IMG/VR virus record: IMGVR_UViG_3300031576_000018
Location: 26,840 to 90,839 of that record
DNA from: a virus
Reading direction: 5' to 3' (one strand)
DNA: 64,000 nt
In this document: piece after piece, positions 1 through 9,363 of the stretch
Layout of the letters: each line of letters starts with the position of its first letter
Position numbering within the stretch: the first letter of the stretch is position 1
The notes under the pieces: model-generated
What the model saw: only the letters and a program-made list of their open reading frames with translations
Told to the model about the DNA's origin: nothing
Database searches by the model: none
Position numbers and translations under genes: made by a program

Positions 1-1305
1 TATATTAACCAACAGAAGCCTGTACCCAAAGCCAAACCAGTTAATTTTGAAACCATAGACGGTACGTTGTACGACCAATACTTATTAGGTCCCCCTGTAC
101 AAGGATTTGATTTGGTCTTTTGGAATGAGGGCATGGGTAATAATCTCGTTACCAACTTTGGTACTGACACAGACGTACCTAATCCTGCTGACCCATTCGG
201 TCTTCCTTCTTTGCCTGGGGATAAAACATCGAACGAAACCATTACTAGCAAGTTAGATTATGGAGACGGTACAGAGGGTGTACGGACGTATAAATCCACA
301 CTGAATGTCAGAGGTGAGTTAACAGAGGAAATTACGCTTGTGGTGCAAGCCAAAGAGGTCAGAGATAAAATTGACGTAACTAAGACAACTACAACACCTC
401 TGAGAACGGTTAAAGAGATTAACCATTATGATATTAAAGGTGTTCTTATTAAGACAGACAAAACGACAACGACTAAGCAAGATGACGTTAACGCTCTACA
501 AGGAACAAATGGAACAAGTACCTTAAGGGAAGAGACAGACGAAAATGGTAAAGTAACACTCACCACGACAACCACTTCTCACGATTCTGATTTCTCCCAT
601 GAAACAACAGAAGAACAAAAGCAAGTGATTACCCCCGGTCTTCCTATTATCTCATTTACTAAAAATATAACCAGGGACTTTAAAAACAATACCCAGGTAA
701 CAGTCTTTACTGAAACCGTTAAGAATACCGATGGTGATGATAAAACAACTACCTGGACAGAAGAACTACCTATCAATGCAAATAAGACAACCTCAGAAGA
801 AATTACAGAAAAAAAAGACGAAGCCATTATTGATGACGTAGTGGTAGGAAGACTGATTACTGAGTACAGACTGTCTGGAGAATTATTAGAGAGAACACAA
901 GCCTTTAAAATAATGAACAAATATATTGAGCATCAACACGCTTGGGCTATGTTTAATTTCTTAGGTCAACAATTAGAACTTGGAGAAAGGTTGGCTCCCA
1001 AAGATAGAAAGTCACTCTTTGAACAACAGATGAGAATCTTTACCGCAGAGCTTTTAGTCGGGGAGACAGAAATTAGGCAAGGACCTGTTCTTGATAGAAT
1101 TGAACTAGAGTGCAACGGAGAAACGCAATTGGGTGTTGTCTTCGCACCTAACGCTGGATTTGATTTAGAGTGGATAGATGGAACAGATGGATATTACCGC
1201 TGGACGATTAATGTTCAAACCTATTCCAATGTGGTTGTAGAAGAACCCGGTGCGATTGGTGAAGATACCTTAGGCGGTGTTTATATTCGATATGAGGAAA
1301 CCTAG
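1..1305 (+). CDS. virion structural protein, 5' end cut by window
   Basis: The frame is open from the first base of the window (434 codons visible), so the true start lies upstream; the TTG at 67 is just an internal codon. The first two thirds is rich in Thr, Lys, Asp and Glu with runs of four to six threonines, suggesting an extended beta-rich or linker region. The last 120 residues look globular, with Trp, Phe and Gly patterns. I do not recognise the family. It ends one base into the next gene (TAGTG overlap), which is hub-like, so a tail or baseplate role is inferred from position only. Confidence 0.7.
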   Translation, partial: YINQQKPVPKAKPVNFETIDGTLYDQYLLGPPVQGFDLVFWNEGMGNNLVTNFGTDTDVPNPADPFGLPSLPGDKTSNETITSKLDYGDGTEGVRTYKSTLNVRGELTEEITLVVQAKEVRDKIDVTKTTTTPLRTVKEINHYDIKGVLIKTDKTTTTKQDDVNALQGTNGTSTLREETDENGKVTLTTTTTSHDSDFSHETTEEQKQVITPGLPIISFTKNITRDFKNNTQVTVFTETVKNTDGDDKTTTWTEELPINANKTTSEEITEKKDEAIIDDVVVGRLITEYRLSGELLERTQAFKIMNKYIEHQHAWAMFNFLGQQLELGERLAPKDRKSLFEQQMRIFTAELLVGETEIRQGPVLDRIELECNGETQLGVVFAPNAGFDLEWIDGTDGYYRWTINVQTYSNVVVEEPGAIGEDTLGGVYIRYEET

Positions 1306-3749
1306 TGGCAGTTAAGTTAACTAAGATAATTCCTGATGCAACGCTGGATAACTGGAGAAAATCAGTCTTTGTAGCCTTAGATATCTTCGATGGGTTGTCG
1401 CCTTCTGTTATTGGCTCATTTAATTTAAACATGAGTCAAAATGGAGGAACGTTTACCCTTGTTCTAGAGAATCAATTTAATTCCCATACGTATGTAAAGA
1501 ACCAATTTGTTACTGTTTTTAGAAGAGGCTCCTTAGAGTACACTGGTACAATCAATGAGTTAATTCCTGGTCGAACAAAGGGCGGTGTAGCGTTAACGAT
1601 TACAGGTACGGTTAACCCACCTGCGATTAAGTACATCAGCAAGTGTACATTTATGTCCAATCAGAAATTTACCGTCCCTGACTTTCCCACAACAACAGCA
1701 TTGGCAAATGACAAGACAGCCTTTGAAGATGACGAAACTATTAAGTTTTTAGGGAATTCTAACTTTTCTCCTACCGTAGCCGAAGTCATGCAGAACATAG
1801 CGGCGTTTAGTGGAGTGGCAATCAATGTTGATCAAGTCATCGAGTTACCACAACAACTTAATTATAAAGTCTACCGCTATGTTTTGGGTGCCAACAATGT
1901 CTTCGATGCCTTAGAAGAACTGGCTAAAGCCTGTGGATGTAATGCGGTTACACGTATGATTTCTCCAGGTGTTTTTGGAGTATTTATTGTAGACCACCAA
2001 CGCAGAGTGTTTAATCATACCTACGAGTTCAGTGACACTTTAGACGGATTAGAACCAGCCTCGACAGTTACTGACTTTACTGGTTTGGTTATTCATGGTT
2101 CTTCGGATATTACGCCTTACAATTCCTCATATGCAGGTGTACCCGAATCAGTAGGAACGATTTCTTTCGAGTCTGGTCCGGTGGCGTTAATCGATTTTTC
2201 AAAAGGTGAGGGTGTTGTACAGAAGCAGGATCAATGGGAATTTCCAGAAGAAGAAACTCAGAATAAATGGTCACAAATTACGATTGACCCAACAGCGGAG
2301 CATACATTTACTGAGATTTCTAGGAATCTTCCAGTTACACAGTGTTGGGATTATAAGTTAGTCAGTGAAAACCCTGTTACTTTTTCTTCGCTGACTAATC
2401 AGTTTTTAAGCAACTTTACCATAACAGGTGTTAACCCATCTGCACCAAAGCCCGATAGTAACGTGCTAACACGAAGAGTGTTTAAGTATTTGGTTTCTTG
2501 GGCAAAGGCTGTCTACACACTCAAGCAAGTAGGAGATATTTACCCAAAGGTTTTAGTTATTCCGAGAGATGCCCCAGATATGGTTGAGCGTTTTGATATT
2601 CCCGATAACGAATTTAATACTAAATTATTCTCCTACAGCGTGTTTGCAGGGAACACCCTTAACGCAAATTTGCCGAGTAAACTTAGTCTTATCACGCCCA
2701 GTGGCTATTCCATCAATGTATTTAAGAATAAAAACTTAACACAAATGGGTTTCACTCAAGACGGGGGTTGCTATATTGGTTTAATTCCAAGGTCACGACA
2801 AGTTTTAGGGTTACCTGTGTACCCACAGTTACAGATGGTACAGACATCGGTCACAGAGATTACAGGGGTTCAGTTTGATACGGTGGATTTTACTTTAGGA
2901 TCAGACGTTGTTGTAGTAACCAGTGCCAATTACGTTGCCGTTGACGGTTTTGTTACTTTAGCTAGTTTTCTTAGAGGGAAAAGAAATCCCAACCTCACTA
3001 CAGAGTATTCAATTGTTAGAGCAACCTCCTCTAAAACGGCTGATCCTAACAACTATACAATTAGAGAAATTCTTGAGGAAACTTTGCCCGATGGCACTCA
3101 GAATAAAGACAAAGCCCTTATAAAAATAGCCAATAAAGCCCGTAAGACAACCACAGGGGATAAGTTCTATTTCGCCAAAGCGGATAGCGTGGGTTTAAAT
3201 CAAGAGTCTCTACGGGAACTAGTTAATCCCAATAACAATAAAGTATTGATTCTGGATTCGGGGGTTGTTCAACAAAATAGAGAAAGCCTAAAAGGAGAGT
3301 GGACGTTATACGGGTTTAGAAGAAAAGTTTATACACCTACTCTTGTGGCTAGCCTGTCTACTCCTGGTATGTATTTTCTATACGACATTGACGATCCCAA
3401 CGACTCGTTAACTAATGCCCAGAAGATAGAACAAGTAGCTGGCTTTAACCCCAGAGAAATAAGTTCATCTCTGATTACAGATTTCTTAGCACCTTTAGAG
3501 TTTTTCACACACCTCTCCCAATTAGCCTTGAAAATTAAAGAAATACTCAACACAGAATACTTTATGTTCTCTCCAACTTTTATGGACAGAGGGCAACCCA
3601 TTCCAGAGGTAGGAGATTCATTAACTATTAACAACGGACTTGCTCAAGGTCAAGCGATTACAAGTAAGGTAATTGGATGGAACCTGAGTGTTTCTAGACA
3701 AGGTGGCTCTAGGATAACAATTAACTGTGGAAGGTTGCCTATCCTATGA
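1305..3749 (+). CDS. large tail/baseplate hub-like protein
   Basis: An 814-residue protein starting with GTG that overlaps the upstream stop by one base. Around residues 195-235 it reads like the domain of phage tail-hub proteins that sets a helix beside a short sheet (segment VFDALEELAKACGCNAV followed by a GVFGVFIV strand). The rest is beta-rich without clear motifs. Long single-chain hub or baseplate proteins commonly sit just before cell-wall hydrolase and fibre genes, as here. No TM segment or signal peptide is visible. The hub assignment is inference; that it is a real structural gene is well supported by its length and coupling on both sides. Confidence 0.6.
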   Translation: MAVKLTKIIPDATLDNWRKSVFVALDIFDGLSPSVIGSFNLNMSQNGGTFTLVLENQFNSHTYVKNQFVTVFRRGSLEYTGTINELIPGRTKGGVALTITGTVNPPAIKYISKCTFMSNQKFTVPDFPTTTALANDKTAFEDDETIKFLGNSNFSPTVAEVMQNIAAFSGVAINVDQVIELPQQLNYKVYRYVLGANNVFDALEELAKACGCNAVTRMISPGVFGVFIVDHQRRVFNHTYEFSDTLDGLEPASTVTDFTGLVIHGSSDITPYNSSYAGVPESVGTISFESGPVALIDFSKGEGVVQKQDQWEFPEEETQNKWSQITIDPTAEHTFTEISRNLPVTQCWDYKLVSENPVTFSSLTNQFLSNFTITGVNPSAPKPDSNVLTRRVFKYLVSWAKAVYTLKQVGDIYPKVLVIPRDAPDMVERFDIPDNEFNTKLFSYSVFAGNTLNANLPSKLSLITPSGYSINVFKNKNLTQMGFTQDGGCYIGLIPRSRQVLGLPVYPQLQMVQTSVTEITGVQFDTVDFTLGSDVVVVTSANYVAVDGFVTLASFLRGKRNPNLTTEYSIVRATSSKTADPNNYTIREILEETLPDGTQNKDKALIKIANKARKTTTGDKFYFAKADSVGLNQESLRELVNPNNNKVLILDSGVVQQNRESLKGEWTLYGFRRKVYTPTLVASLSTPGMYFLYDIDDPNDSLTNAQKIEQVAGFNPREISSSLITDFLAPLEFFTHLSQLALKIKEILNTEYFMFSPTFMDRGQPIPEVGDSLTINNGLAQGQAITSKVIGWNLSVSRQGGSRITINCGRLPIL

Positions 3750-3901
3750 TTGTAGACGTGTTGATTAAGTCAATTAATTCCGATGGCACAGTGAATATCG
3801 AATTTCAAGGTGTTGTTGTTCCTAAAGTAGCAGGAAAGCCTAATGTTTCTTTAGGCTCTGCCAAAGCGTTCAAACAAGGCAATTCGTTTAAATTGATATG
3901 A
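3746..3901 (+). CDS. 51-residue OB-like mini protein
   Basis: This short frame starts with ATG inside the upstream stop (ATGA overlap) and ends in ATGA shared with the next gene, so it is tightly coupled on both sides. Its core IKSINSDGTVNIEFQGVVVP closely matches residues 41-60 of the next protein (IKSINSDGTVNVSVKGTTVP), a pattern typical of the OB-fold strands of phage spike proteins of the gpV type. It looks like a duplicated or split-off copy of that fold. Function unknown; perhaps a small spike subunit. Confidence 0.6.
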   Translation: MIVDVLIKSINSDGTVNIEFQGVVVPKVAGKPNVSLGSAKAFKQGNSFKLI

Positions 3902-5022
3902 CCTTTAACCCGTCAGATGTAAACATAGAAGGTATTACCCCAAGTGGTAAGAGTTTTATTGATGTCTTTACAGAAGGGCTTCGAGAACTTGCAAGGTCTA
4001 GGCAAGATGAGCTTTATCCAGGGGTTATTAAGTCAATCAATTCTGACGGTACGGTTAATGTCTCTGTAAAAGGAACGACAGTTCCAAGATTACCCGTTAA
4101 CGGTCTAGCCAAATTAGGTGGGGATGTTTTAGTAACTGCTCAGAATATGCTTGTTCTCTCTAACCTCCCCAACAAAGTTATTAAGGCATCAAAACTTCCA
4201 GTAACAAAACCTAGACATGTTTTCGCATCGCAAAGGGATATTCCTTTTGAAAGAACGCACAGTGTGTCGATAACTCAAGGGGAGTACTTCTTTGATTTCT
4301 TTCCTACCGCCGCAGGAGATGGGGTTCTTACGGCGTATATGACAATAAACGGTAAGTTGTTAGCCGCTTTAATCAACTATGACTTTCCTGACGCTGTATT
4401 TGATCCTTATCCACACAGAGCGTTGGAAAATTTCTTGAACTACAACCATGACCTACCCCTCCCTCTCATGGCTAACCCACCTGACGCTGTGGATATCCCT
4501 TTAGGGACTAAAACAGTATTCGGTTTCCCCACAGGTGAAGTTGGTACACACACTTTGATTATAGGTGATCCTTTACTAGTTTCTTCTGGTGTATTGGATG
4601 CTTTTGTTATTGGTAGTCAGCTCCCGTCTAACGTCAACCCAATAGGTTCAGGTGAAGGAGCAGGTGTTAGCCCAAATGGGTTAAGTCTTGTAACAGGAAC
4701 ACCATCGTTTGTTCCGGCTCCTTACTTACCATCGCCTGAATCAGGAAGCCTGTTTCATCGAATTGACATTACCCCGTACGTCTCCGTAGGACAGGAAAAT
4801 TGTGGTGTTTTTCAAATAACAACAATTCACAATACGTCCCATTTCGATATTACATTTGATTTTAGAATTGTAAGAAAAGTTAATGGTACAGAGGTTACTA
4901 TTTTGAGTGATAATGATACAATGTTCTACAATAGTGGAACGCCTAGCGAAACTAAAATAGCTTACTTTAGAGAGTTTTGTTTCACAGGTACGACTGTTAA
5001 TAAAGACCCTTCAGATTGGTAG
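3898..5022 (+). CDS. tail spike/baseplate protein with OB-like segment
   Basis: A 374-residue protein overlapping the preceding mini gene by four bases. Residues 40-75 carry the same OB-like pattern as that 51-residue neighbour (IKSINSDGTVNVSVKGTTVP). The central and C-terminal parts are beta-rich and contain no recognisable catalytic motif. Position between a hub-like protein and an endolysin supports a tail-tip or baseplate role, for example a spike or adaptor. That role is inference. Confidence 0.55.
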   Translation: MTFNPSDVNIEGITPSGKSFIDVFTEGLRELARSRQDELYPGVIKSINSDGTVNVSVKGTTVPRLPVNGLAKLGGDVLVTAQNMLVLSNLPNKVIKASKLPVTKPRHVFASQRDIPFERTHSVSITQGEYFFDFFPTAAGDGVLTAYMTINGKLLAALINYDFPDAVFDPYPHRALENFLNYNHDLPLPLMANPPDAVDIPLGTKTVFGFPTGEVGTHTLIIGDPLLVSSGVLDAFVIGSQLPSNVNPIGSGEGAGVSPNGLSLVTGTPSFVPAPYLPSPESGSLFHRIDITPYVSVGQENCGVFQITTIHNTSHFDITFDFRIVRKVNGTEVTILSDNDTMFYNSGTPSETKIAYFREFCFTGTTVNKDPSDW

Positions 5023-5032
5023 GTAAGAAAGC

Positions 5033-5791
5033 ATGACGGTACCCCAGAATGTTATAGCGTACGCTAAGAAAGAGTTAGGATACGGTGAGTACCCATCGGG
5101 ATCTAATAACTGTAAATTTAACACATGGTACGGAGGAAATGGGTATCCTTGGTGTGCAACGTTTGTTAGCTATTGCTTCTTTATGGCGGGTCTTCCACTA
5201 CCTGCGTCAACACCTAAAGGATTTTCTTACTGCCCTGCTGGTGTTGATTGGTTTAGGAAAAAAAACGCCTATCACACAACACCCGTAGTAGGGGATGTCG
5301 TTTTCTTTGATTGGTATAAGGGAACAGGAAAAAGTGGAGCCTATCATGTAGGTATTGTCTCTGCTGTAAACAACGATGGCACTATCTTAGCCATTGAGGG
5401 TAATACGTCTAACGTTAGTCAAGATAACGGCGGTCAAGTGATGGAGAAAAAGCGATCTCCTGTGAACTATCACGGATTTGGAAGACCAGTATATTCAGGG
5501 AGTACCCCTGTTCTTACGCAGCCCGTTATTTTAGCACCTGTTGAGGGATACCCAGAGTGGGACGGTACTTATTATTACCTAACCTCTCCTAATATGAATA
5601 GAGACAAACTAAAACAGTGGAAACTAAGGATGAAACAGAGAGGTTGGAACATAGATACAGAACCCCTGTCAGTATATGGTGAGTTCTGTGCGAAAGTAGT
5701 TAAAGACTTCCAACTAGAAAAGGGTCTAGAGGCGGATGGTGTTCTAGGACCGCTCACCTGGAAGATGGCTTGGGAAGCACCAATAACATAA
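5033..5791 (+). CDS. CHAP-domain endolysin with peptidoglycan-binding domain
   Basis: A 252-residue peptidoglycan hydrolase. Residues 10-150 form a CHAP amidase/endopeptidase domain with Cys41 (PWCATFVSYC), His105 (AYHVGIV) and the acidic/Asn stretch IEGNTS near 121-126. A linker follows, and the last 50 residues match a PG_binding_1 repeat (VVKDFQLEKGLEADGVLGP, then TW). No signal peptide is visible, so it would act from the cytoplasm with a holin, or be carried in the tail. It is the last gene before a strong terminator at 5830-5855. Its place beside hub genes also allows a virion-associated lysin; host-lysis endolysin is the simplest reading. Confidence 0.85.
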   Translation: MTVPQNVIAYAKKELGYGEYPSGSNNCKFNTWYGGNGYPWCATFVSYCFFMAGLPLPASTPKGFSYCPAGVDWFRKKNAYHTTPVVGDVVFFDWYKGTGKSGAYHVGIVSAVNNDGTILAIEGNTSNVSQDNGGQVMEKKRSPVNYHGFGRPVYSGSTPVLTQPVILAPVEGYPEWDGTYYYLTSPNMNRDKLKQWKLRMKQRGWNIDTEPLSVYGEFCAKVVKDFQLEKGLEADGVLGPLTWKMAWEAPIT

Positions 5792-5829
5792 TAATGTTCT
5801 ACCATTAAACTATAGCTGTGCTTCGGCTT

Positions 5830-5855
5830 GATGTCAGGAAACTGACATCTTTTTT
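5830..5855 (+). terminator. intrinsic terminator after the endolysin
   Basis: Perfect 8-bp stem GATGTCAG/CTGACATC closed by a GAAA tetraloop and followed directly by six T. It lies 39 bases after the endolysin stop and should end the baseplate/lysin transcript. Confidence 0.9.
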
Positions 5856-5870
5856 GTTTAGTAGTATACT
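5842..5870 (+). promoter_or_regulatory. candidate promoter inside the terminator
   Basis: CTGACA at 5842-5847 and TATACT at 5865-5870 are separated by exactly 17 bp, a good sigma70-type match. The -35 hexamer is the 3' arm of the terminator hairpin, so termination and re-initiation would share the same bases. The first gene begins 20 bases after the -10. Assignment is by consensus only. Confidence 0.4.
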
Positions 5871-5889
5871 TAAAAAAGAGGTAACTAAA

Positions 5890-6285
5890 ATGGCTCAGCA
5901 ACCTAAAGATTCGAGAAACACCTCCAGTGTTCAAAACATATTAAATGACTCTAGACCAAGTAAGTTGTTGGGTTGGACACAAAATTGTCTACCGAACACG
6001 CAGACGACTATCAATATACCGGTTAATGGGGGGAGCTTCTTCTTTAGCATATTCTTTAAAGACGCGGCAACAACTAATACGGCGGCTCCAGTGTGGATTT
6101 CAGATACTTCAGGCAACGTGCTACCTTCTGCAAACGGCACAGCAACGATAGCTCAGAATGAAAAATCAATTTGGTTTGAAGGTGGAAGATTAACGTTTAC
6201 CGTGGAGAAAGAAATTAAGGCACTTTACGTTTGTCCAGTTGATCCCGCTCAAACGGTAACTGCTCATTTTATAATTGGAGATTAA
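5890..6285 (+). CDS. small beta-rich virion protein
   Basis: A 131-residue protein starting at ATG 5890, chosen over an upstream in-frame start at 5818 because GAGG lies just upstream and the earlier start falls before the terminator. The sequence is beta-rich with alternating polar and hydrophobic residues and ends in a strand-like ALYVCPVDPAQTVTAHFIIGD-type tail. No known family recognised. It is the first gene of the fibre operon and may be a fibre-attachment or decoration protein. Confidence 0.65.
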   Translation: MAQQPKDSRNTSSVQNILNDSRPSKLLGWTQNCLPNTQTTINIPVNGGSFFFSIFFKDAATTNTAAPVWISDTSGNVLPSANGTATIAQNEKSIWFEGGRLTFTVEKEIKALYVCPVDPAQTVTAHFIIGD

Positions 6286-6288
6286 CCT

Positions 6289-7281
6289 GTGTTACTTAAT
6301 ACTACTAATTTTTATACAGGTGGAGGAGAAGGTGGGTCTGGGGCTAGCCCACCAATTCCAGCTATTCCCCCACCCCCTTCAAATTTGCCCGTATTTCCGC
6401 CTACTGTTGGTTTAATGACTTTTTTGGCTATTGGGGACAATGTTTCCATTTTCTATAAGTATAATGCAGGAACACATGAGCAGTACTACCACAACTTCTT
6501 CCTCGTAGACCCCTTCCTAGCGGGTGGGTTTTTGGATTTACCACACACGCCCCTTGTGGTTTCTGAGGTTACGGTTCAGACTGCGGGTGGGGTTGTGTTA
6601 GAGTATGGGGTACACTACACTATTGTATTAGACGGAGCAAACAATCAAAGGAGATTTCTTTGGAATCCTGCCTATGTGATTGCTGGGTTAACCCAGACTG
6701 AGTTTACTGAAATTGCGTTTACTGGATTAGGAGTTGTGGGTGGTTTAAGTTACTTTGACTTACCTTTTATTCCTGCTTACCCCTTACAAACGTACTTACA
6801 ATTTCCTAATGGCACAATTGCAGTTCCTGGGGCTGACTTTACAGTTGTCGAGGATGGTGCAGGAAATCAGAGAAGAATTACTTGGAATCCTCTGTACGCA
6901 GGAACACCTACTCCCAATGGGCTACCCACAGTTGGCTTAATGGTGCTAGCCAATGTGGGGGATACACTGATTGCTTTTTATGAAAAATCAGTGTTGACTG
7001 TTACACAGTCTGTGGAGATAGAAACATTTTTAGTAGACCCTTTCTTAGTTTCTGGGTCTGTTCCTCTTACGTATGCTGTTAGTTCTGCGAGTAATATCTT
7101 GTTACTACACGTTGGGGCTGTGGCTATGAAAATGGGGGTTAACTATAGTGTTGTTAACGACATATCAGCTCAATTGAAACAAGTAACTTGGAATCCAGCA
7201 GTAGACCCAAGTTTGTCCGGTTTAATGAGTTACTTTTCTGCTGGGGATAAAATTATTGCTATTTATAAAAGAACAATTTAG
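6289..7281 (+). CDS. fibre protein with three tandem repeat modules
   Basis: A 330-residue protein (GTG start) with a Gly/Pro-rich N-terminal linker (residues 10-38) followed by about three copies of one module. Each copy holds a G-V-x-Y/F-x-V-V segment with TWNP or LWNP (around 106-127, 180-201 and 282-303) and a GLM...GD...I.FYK segment (41-57, 216-233, 311-328). The same module closes the next protein. Repeats like this are usual in trimeric phage fibres and adhesins. Which receptor it binds is unknown. Confidence 0.7.
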   Translation: MLLNTTNFYTGGGEGGSGASPPIPAIPPPPSNLPVFPPTVGLMTFLAIGDNVSIFYKYNAGTHEQYYHNFFLVDPFLAGGFLDLPHTPLVVSEVTVQTAGGVVLEYGVHYTIVLDGANNQRRFLWNPAYVIAGLTQTEFTEIAFTGLGVVGGLSYFDLPFIPAYPLQTYLQFPNGTIAVPGADFTVVEDGAGNQRRITWNPLYAGTPTPNGLPTVGLMVLANVGDTLIAFYEKSVLTVTQSVEIETFLVDPFLVSGSVPLTYAVSSASNILLLHVGAVAMKMGVNYSVVNDISAQLKQVTWNPAVDPSLSGLMSYFSAGDKIIAIYKRTI

Positions 7282-7301
7282 GACTATAAGAGAGGGTCAC
7301 T

Positions 7302-9080
7302 ATGACAATTTTAAAAGAGAAATCGCTAACAGTGGAGTCTATCCATACAAATAAGAATACGTCGCAGACTGAGCCAGTATCCAGCCTTCCGTATAACACG
7401 TTTTCTACGGGTGCTAATACTAAGCTAGACCTAGGCACTGGTTTTATTACCAATGCTGGAACACCTACTACTGGACAGACTACTCGATTAGCCAACGTCC
7501 AGTTCGTGCTTGACCAGATTGCGTTAGCTGCTACTACGGGTGGTCAGATGAAAGAGGCAGTCTTATGTGCCGGTCAGCTAGATAATACAGAAGGTATTCT
7601 TCCTGCTTTTGGGTTTTATATCACAGGTAGTATTGGTGCGGCACACGCAGGCACCATTATAGGGTTTGATTCTAGTGCAACCGCTGCCATAACTTTTAAA
7701 GAAACAGCTACTCCTTCTGTAGATGGGGATTGGTCTAAGGTTAACGGTAACGCGGTTACTTCTATGACTAACCTTGTTACAGCTATGAACGCCCACCCAA
7801 CATTTTCAGCCGCCTATGTTGCTGATTTTAGACCACAGCCAGAGCTTAATACTATCGGTGCGGGCGCTGGTGTTATTGTTATCTATGCTAAGGCACAGGC
7901 GACAACACAAATGAGGATATGGGCAACTATTAACACATCTAATATATTTCAGGTAATTAGTTATATAGCTGAGGCGAACTATGAGTATCCCAACGCAAAT
8001 TTTTTAGCTGCGGCTACATCAGACCCCGGTGTAGCGGGCTACCAAGGATTCTCTAGAGATGTGGCTTCTCTTTTGGAACCAGAAGTTCACGCTACTTTAG
8101 CTGAAAACTCTTGGCATTCTTGGGATACTGACGATCAGGTTTGGAATTTTATGGCTTCGTTCTCCCATGGTATTCCTTTTGGTAATGATGGAACACCCGG
8201 TATCGTAGCTCCCAAAGAGAAGCAGTTCACAGTTAATCAAACTACAGGGGAACTAATTATTAACTTGGGGGATGGTTTAATCGAGTCACCTTCTGAAGAC
8301 TACGTGCAAGTGGATCTTGAGGCTCCAGGTGCAGGTACCGGTGGTCTCGAGTTTAATGGTTTAGGCATAGGACTAAAGAAAATTAAGGTTAGCACAGATG
8401 AAGCAAGGGGTCTTTCTCTAACTGATAACGGACTTGGTTTAGATATTGGAACGGATACAGGACTCCTTTTTAATGCTAACGCTTTAGAGGTTGCTCCTGG
8501 TGATGGTATAGCCCTTAGTGCTAATGGAGTAGATGCTGATTTAGAAGCAGTTGCTACTGGAAGTTTGGAATTTTCAGGTTCTAGCCCTAATAAGAAGATT
8601 CGTGCGGCTGTAGAGGCCGCTGGGGTTGGGGTAGGGGGTCTTAAAAGAAATGCGACAGGGTTGGCTCTCAACTTTGAGGCAGCAGGGGTGGCTACTGGAG
8701 GTATTTCGTTAACGGCTAACGGTGCGGCTGTCCTTGTAGATGGCACGACTGTTACTAAATCCGCTTCTGGTCTATCGGCTAATCGAGCAGCTTTGTCGCC
8801 CAAGAATCATGTGATCACACTAACAGGTACGGATATAACCAATCAATGGGTTGCTTTACCTGCTGCCGCTTTATCGGCTAATAGTGTATGGGTGGTTCCT
8901 CTTGGGGGTGTTGCTCAGGAACTGGGTGTGGACTTTACAATATCTGGTATACTAGTCACAGACTTTGACAAGCTAGCTTTTGGTACTACTGCCGGGTTGT
9001 TTTCTAACCCCTCTGCTAACGGGTTAAGTTCTCTGCTAGCTTCCGGTGATAAGATTTTAGTTTTCTACGCACATGCGTAA
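7302..9080 (+). CDS. tail fibre shaft/adhesin protein
   Basis: A 592-residue protein with a good ribosome site (GAGAGGG). Residues about 320-490 are built of short Gly/Ala/Asn/Leu repeats (motifs like GGLEFNGLGIGL and GISLTANGAAVLVDG) of the kind seen in triple-stranded beta fibre shafts of T4-like long tail fibres. The last 90 residues repeat the module of the preceding gene (LGVDFTISG and GLSSLLASGDKILVFYAHA). A fibre shaft with a shared C-terminal tip is the natural reading. Confidence 0.75.
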   Translation: MTILKEKSLTVESIHTNKNTSQTEPVSSLPYNTFSTGANTKLDLGTGFITNAGTPTTGQTTRLANVQFVLDQIALAATTGGQMKEAVLCAGQLDNTEGILPAFGFYITGSIGAAHAGTIIGFDSSATAAITFKETATPSVDGDWSKVNGNAVTSMTNLVTAMNAHPTFSAAYVADFRPQPELNTIGAGAGVIVIYAKAQATTQMRIWATINTSNIFQVISYIAEANYEYPNANFLAAATSDPGVAGYQGFSRDVASLLEPEVHATLAENSWHSWDTDDQVWNFMASFSHGIPFGNDGTPGIVAPKEKQFTVNQTTGELIINLGDGLIESPSEDYVQVDLEAPGAGTGGLEFNGLGIGLKKIKVSTDEARGLSLTDNGLGLDIGTDTGLLFNANALEVAPGDGIALSANGVDADLEAVATGSLEFSGSSPNKKIRAAVEAAGVGVGGLKRNATGLALNFEAAGVATGGISLTANGAAVLVDGTTVTKSASGLSANRAALSPKNHVITLTGTDITNQWVALPAAALSANSVWVVPLGGVAQELGVDFTISGILVTDFDKLAFGTTAGLFSNPSANGLSSLLASGDKILVFYAHA

Positions 9081-9093
9081 GTAGGAGTTTAGT

Positions 9094-9363
9094 ATGTCTA
9101 AGGTTAGACCTAAATCATTGCTAGGGGCTTCCCCAACATTGGGGGGGATTCTAGCTGTTCCCTCTTCAGATGCTACCCAATTTCAAGAGATTGACCCTGC
9201 TTCGCTAGGTTCTACCGTGGATATTAGCCCAAGTGCTAACCTTACGTCTAATGGCAGCGATACTTCGGAAATTCAGGCAGGTGCGACTGCTAAGGCTAAC
9301 TTTGGGGCAACAACCTTAGCCTATACGCCACCATCAGGGTACAATGCGGGGGTTTATGTTTGA
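9094..9363 (+). CDS. small Ser/Thr/Ala-rich virion protein
   Basis: An 89-residue protein with the ribosome site TAGGAG before its ATG. It is low in charged residues and rich in Ser, Thr, Ala and Gly, fitting a short fibre-associated peptide. Its last codons overlap the metallopeptidase gene. No family recognised. Confidence 0.55.
   Translation: MSKVRPKSLLGASPTLGGILAVPSSDATQFQEIDPASLGSTVDISPSANLTSNGSDTSEIQAGATAKANFGATTLAYTPPSGYNAGVYV

Noticed and set aside
8300-8803. 167-codon minus-strand frame under the fibre shaft gene
   Set aside because: A shadow caused by the repeated codons of the fibre gene; Pro/Ala/Ser-rich with no start signal.
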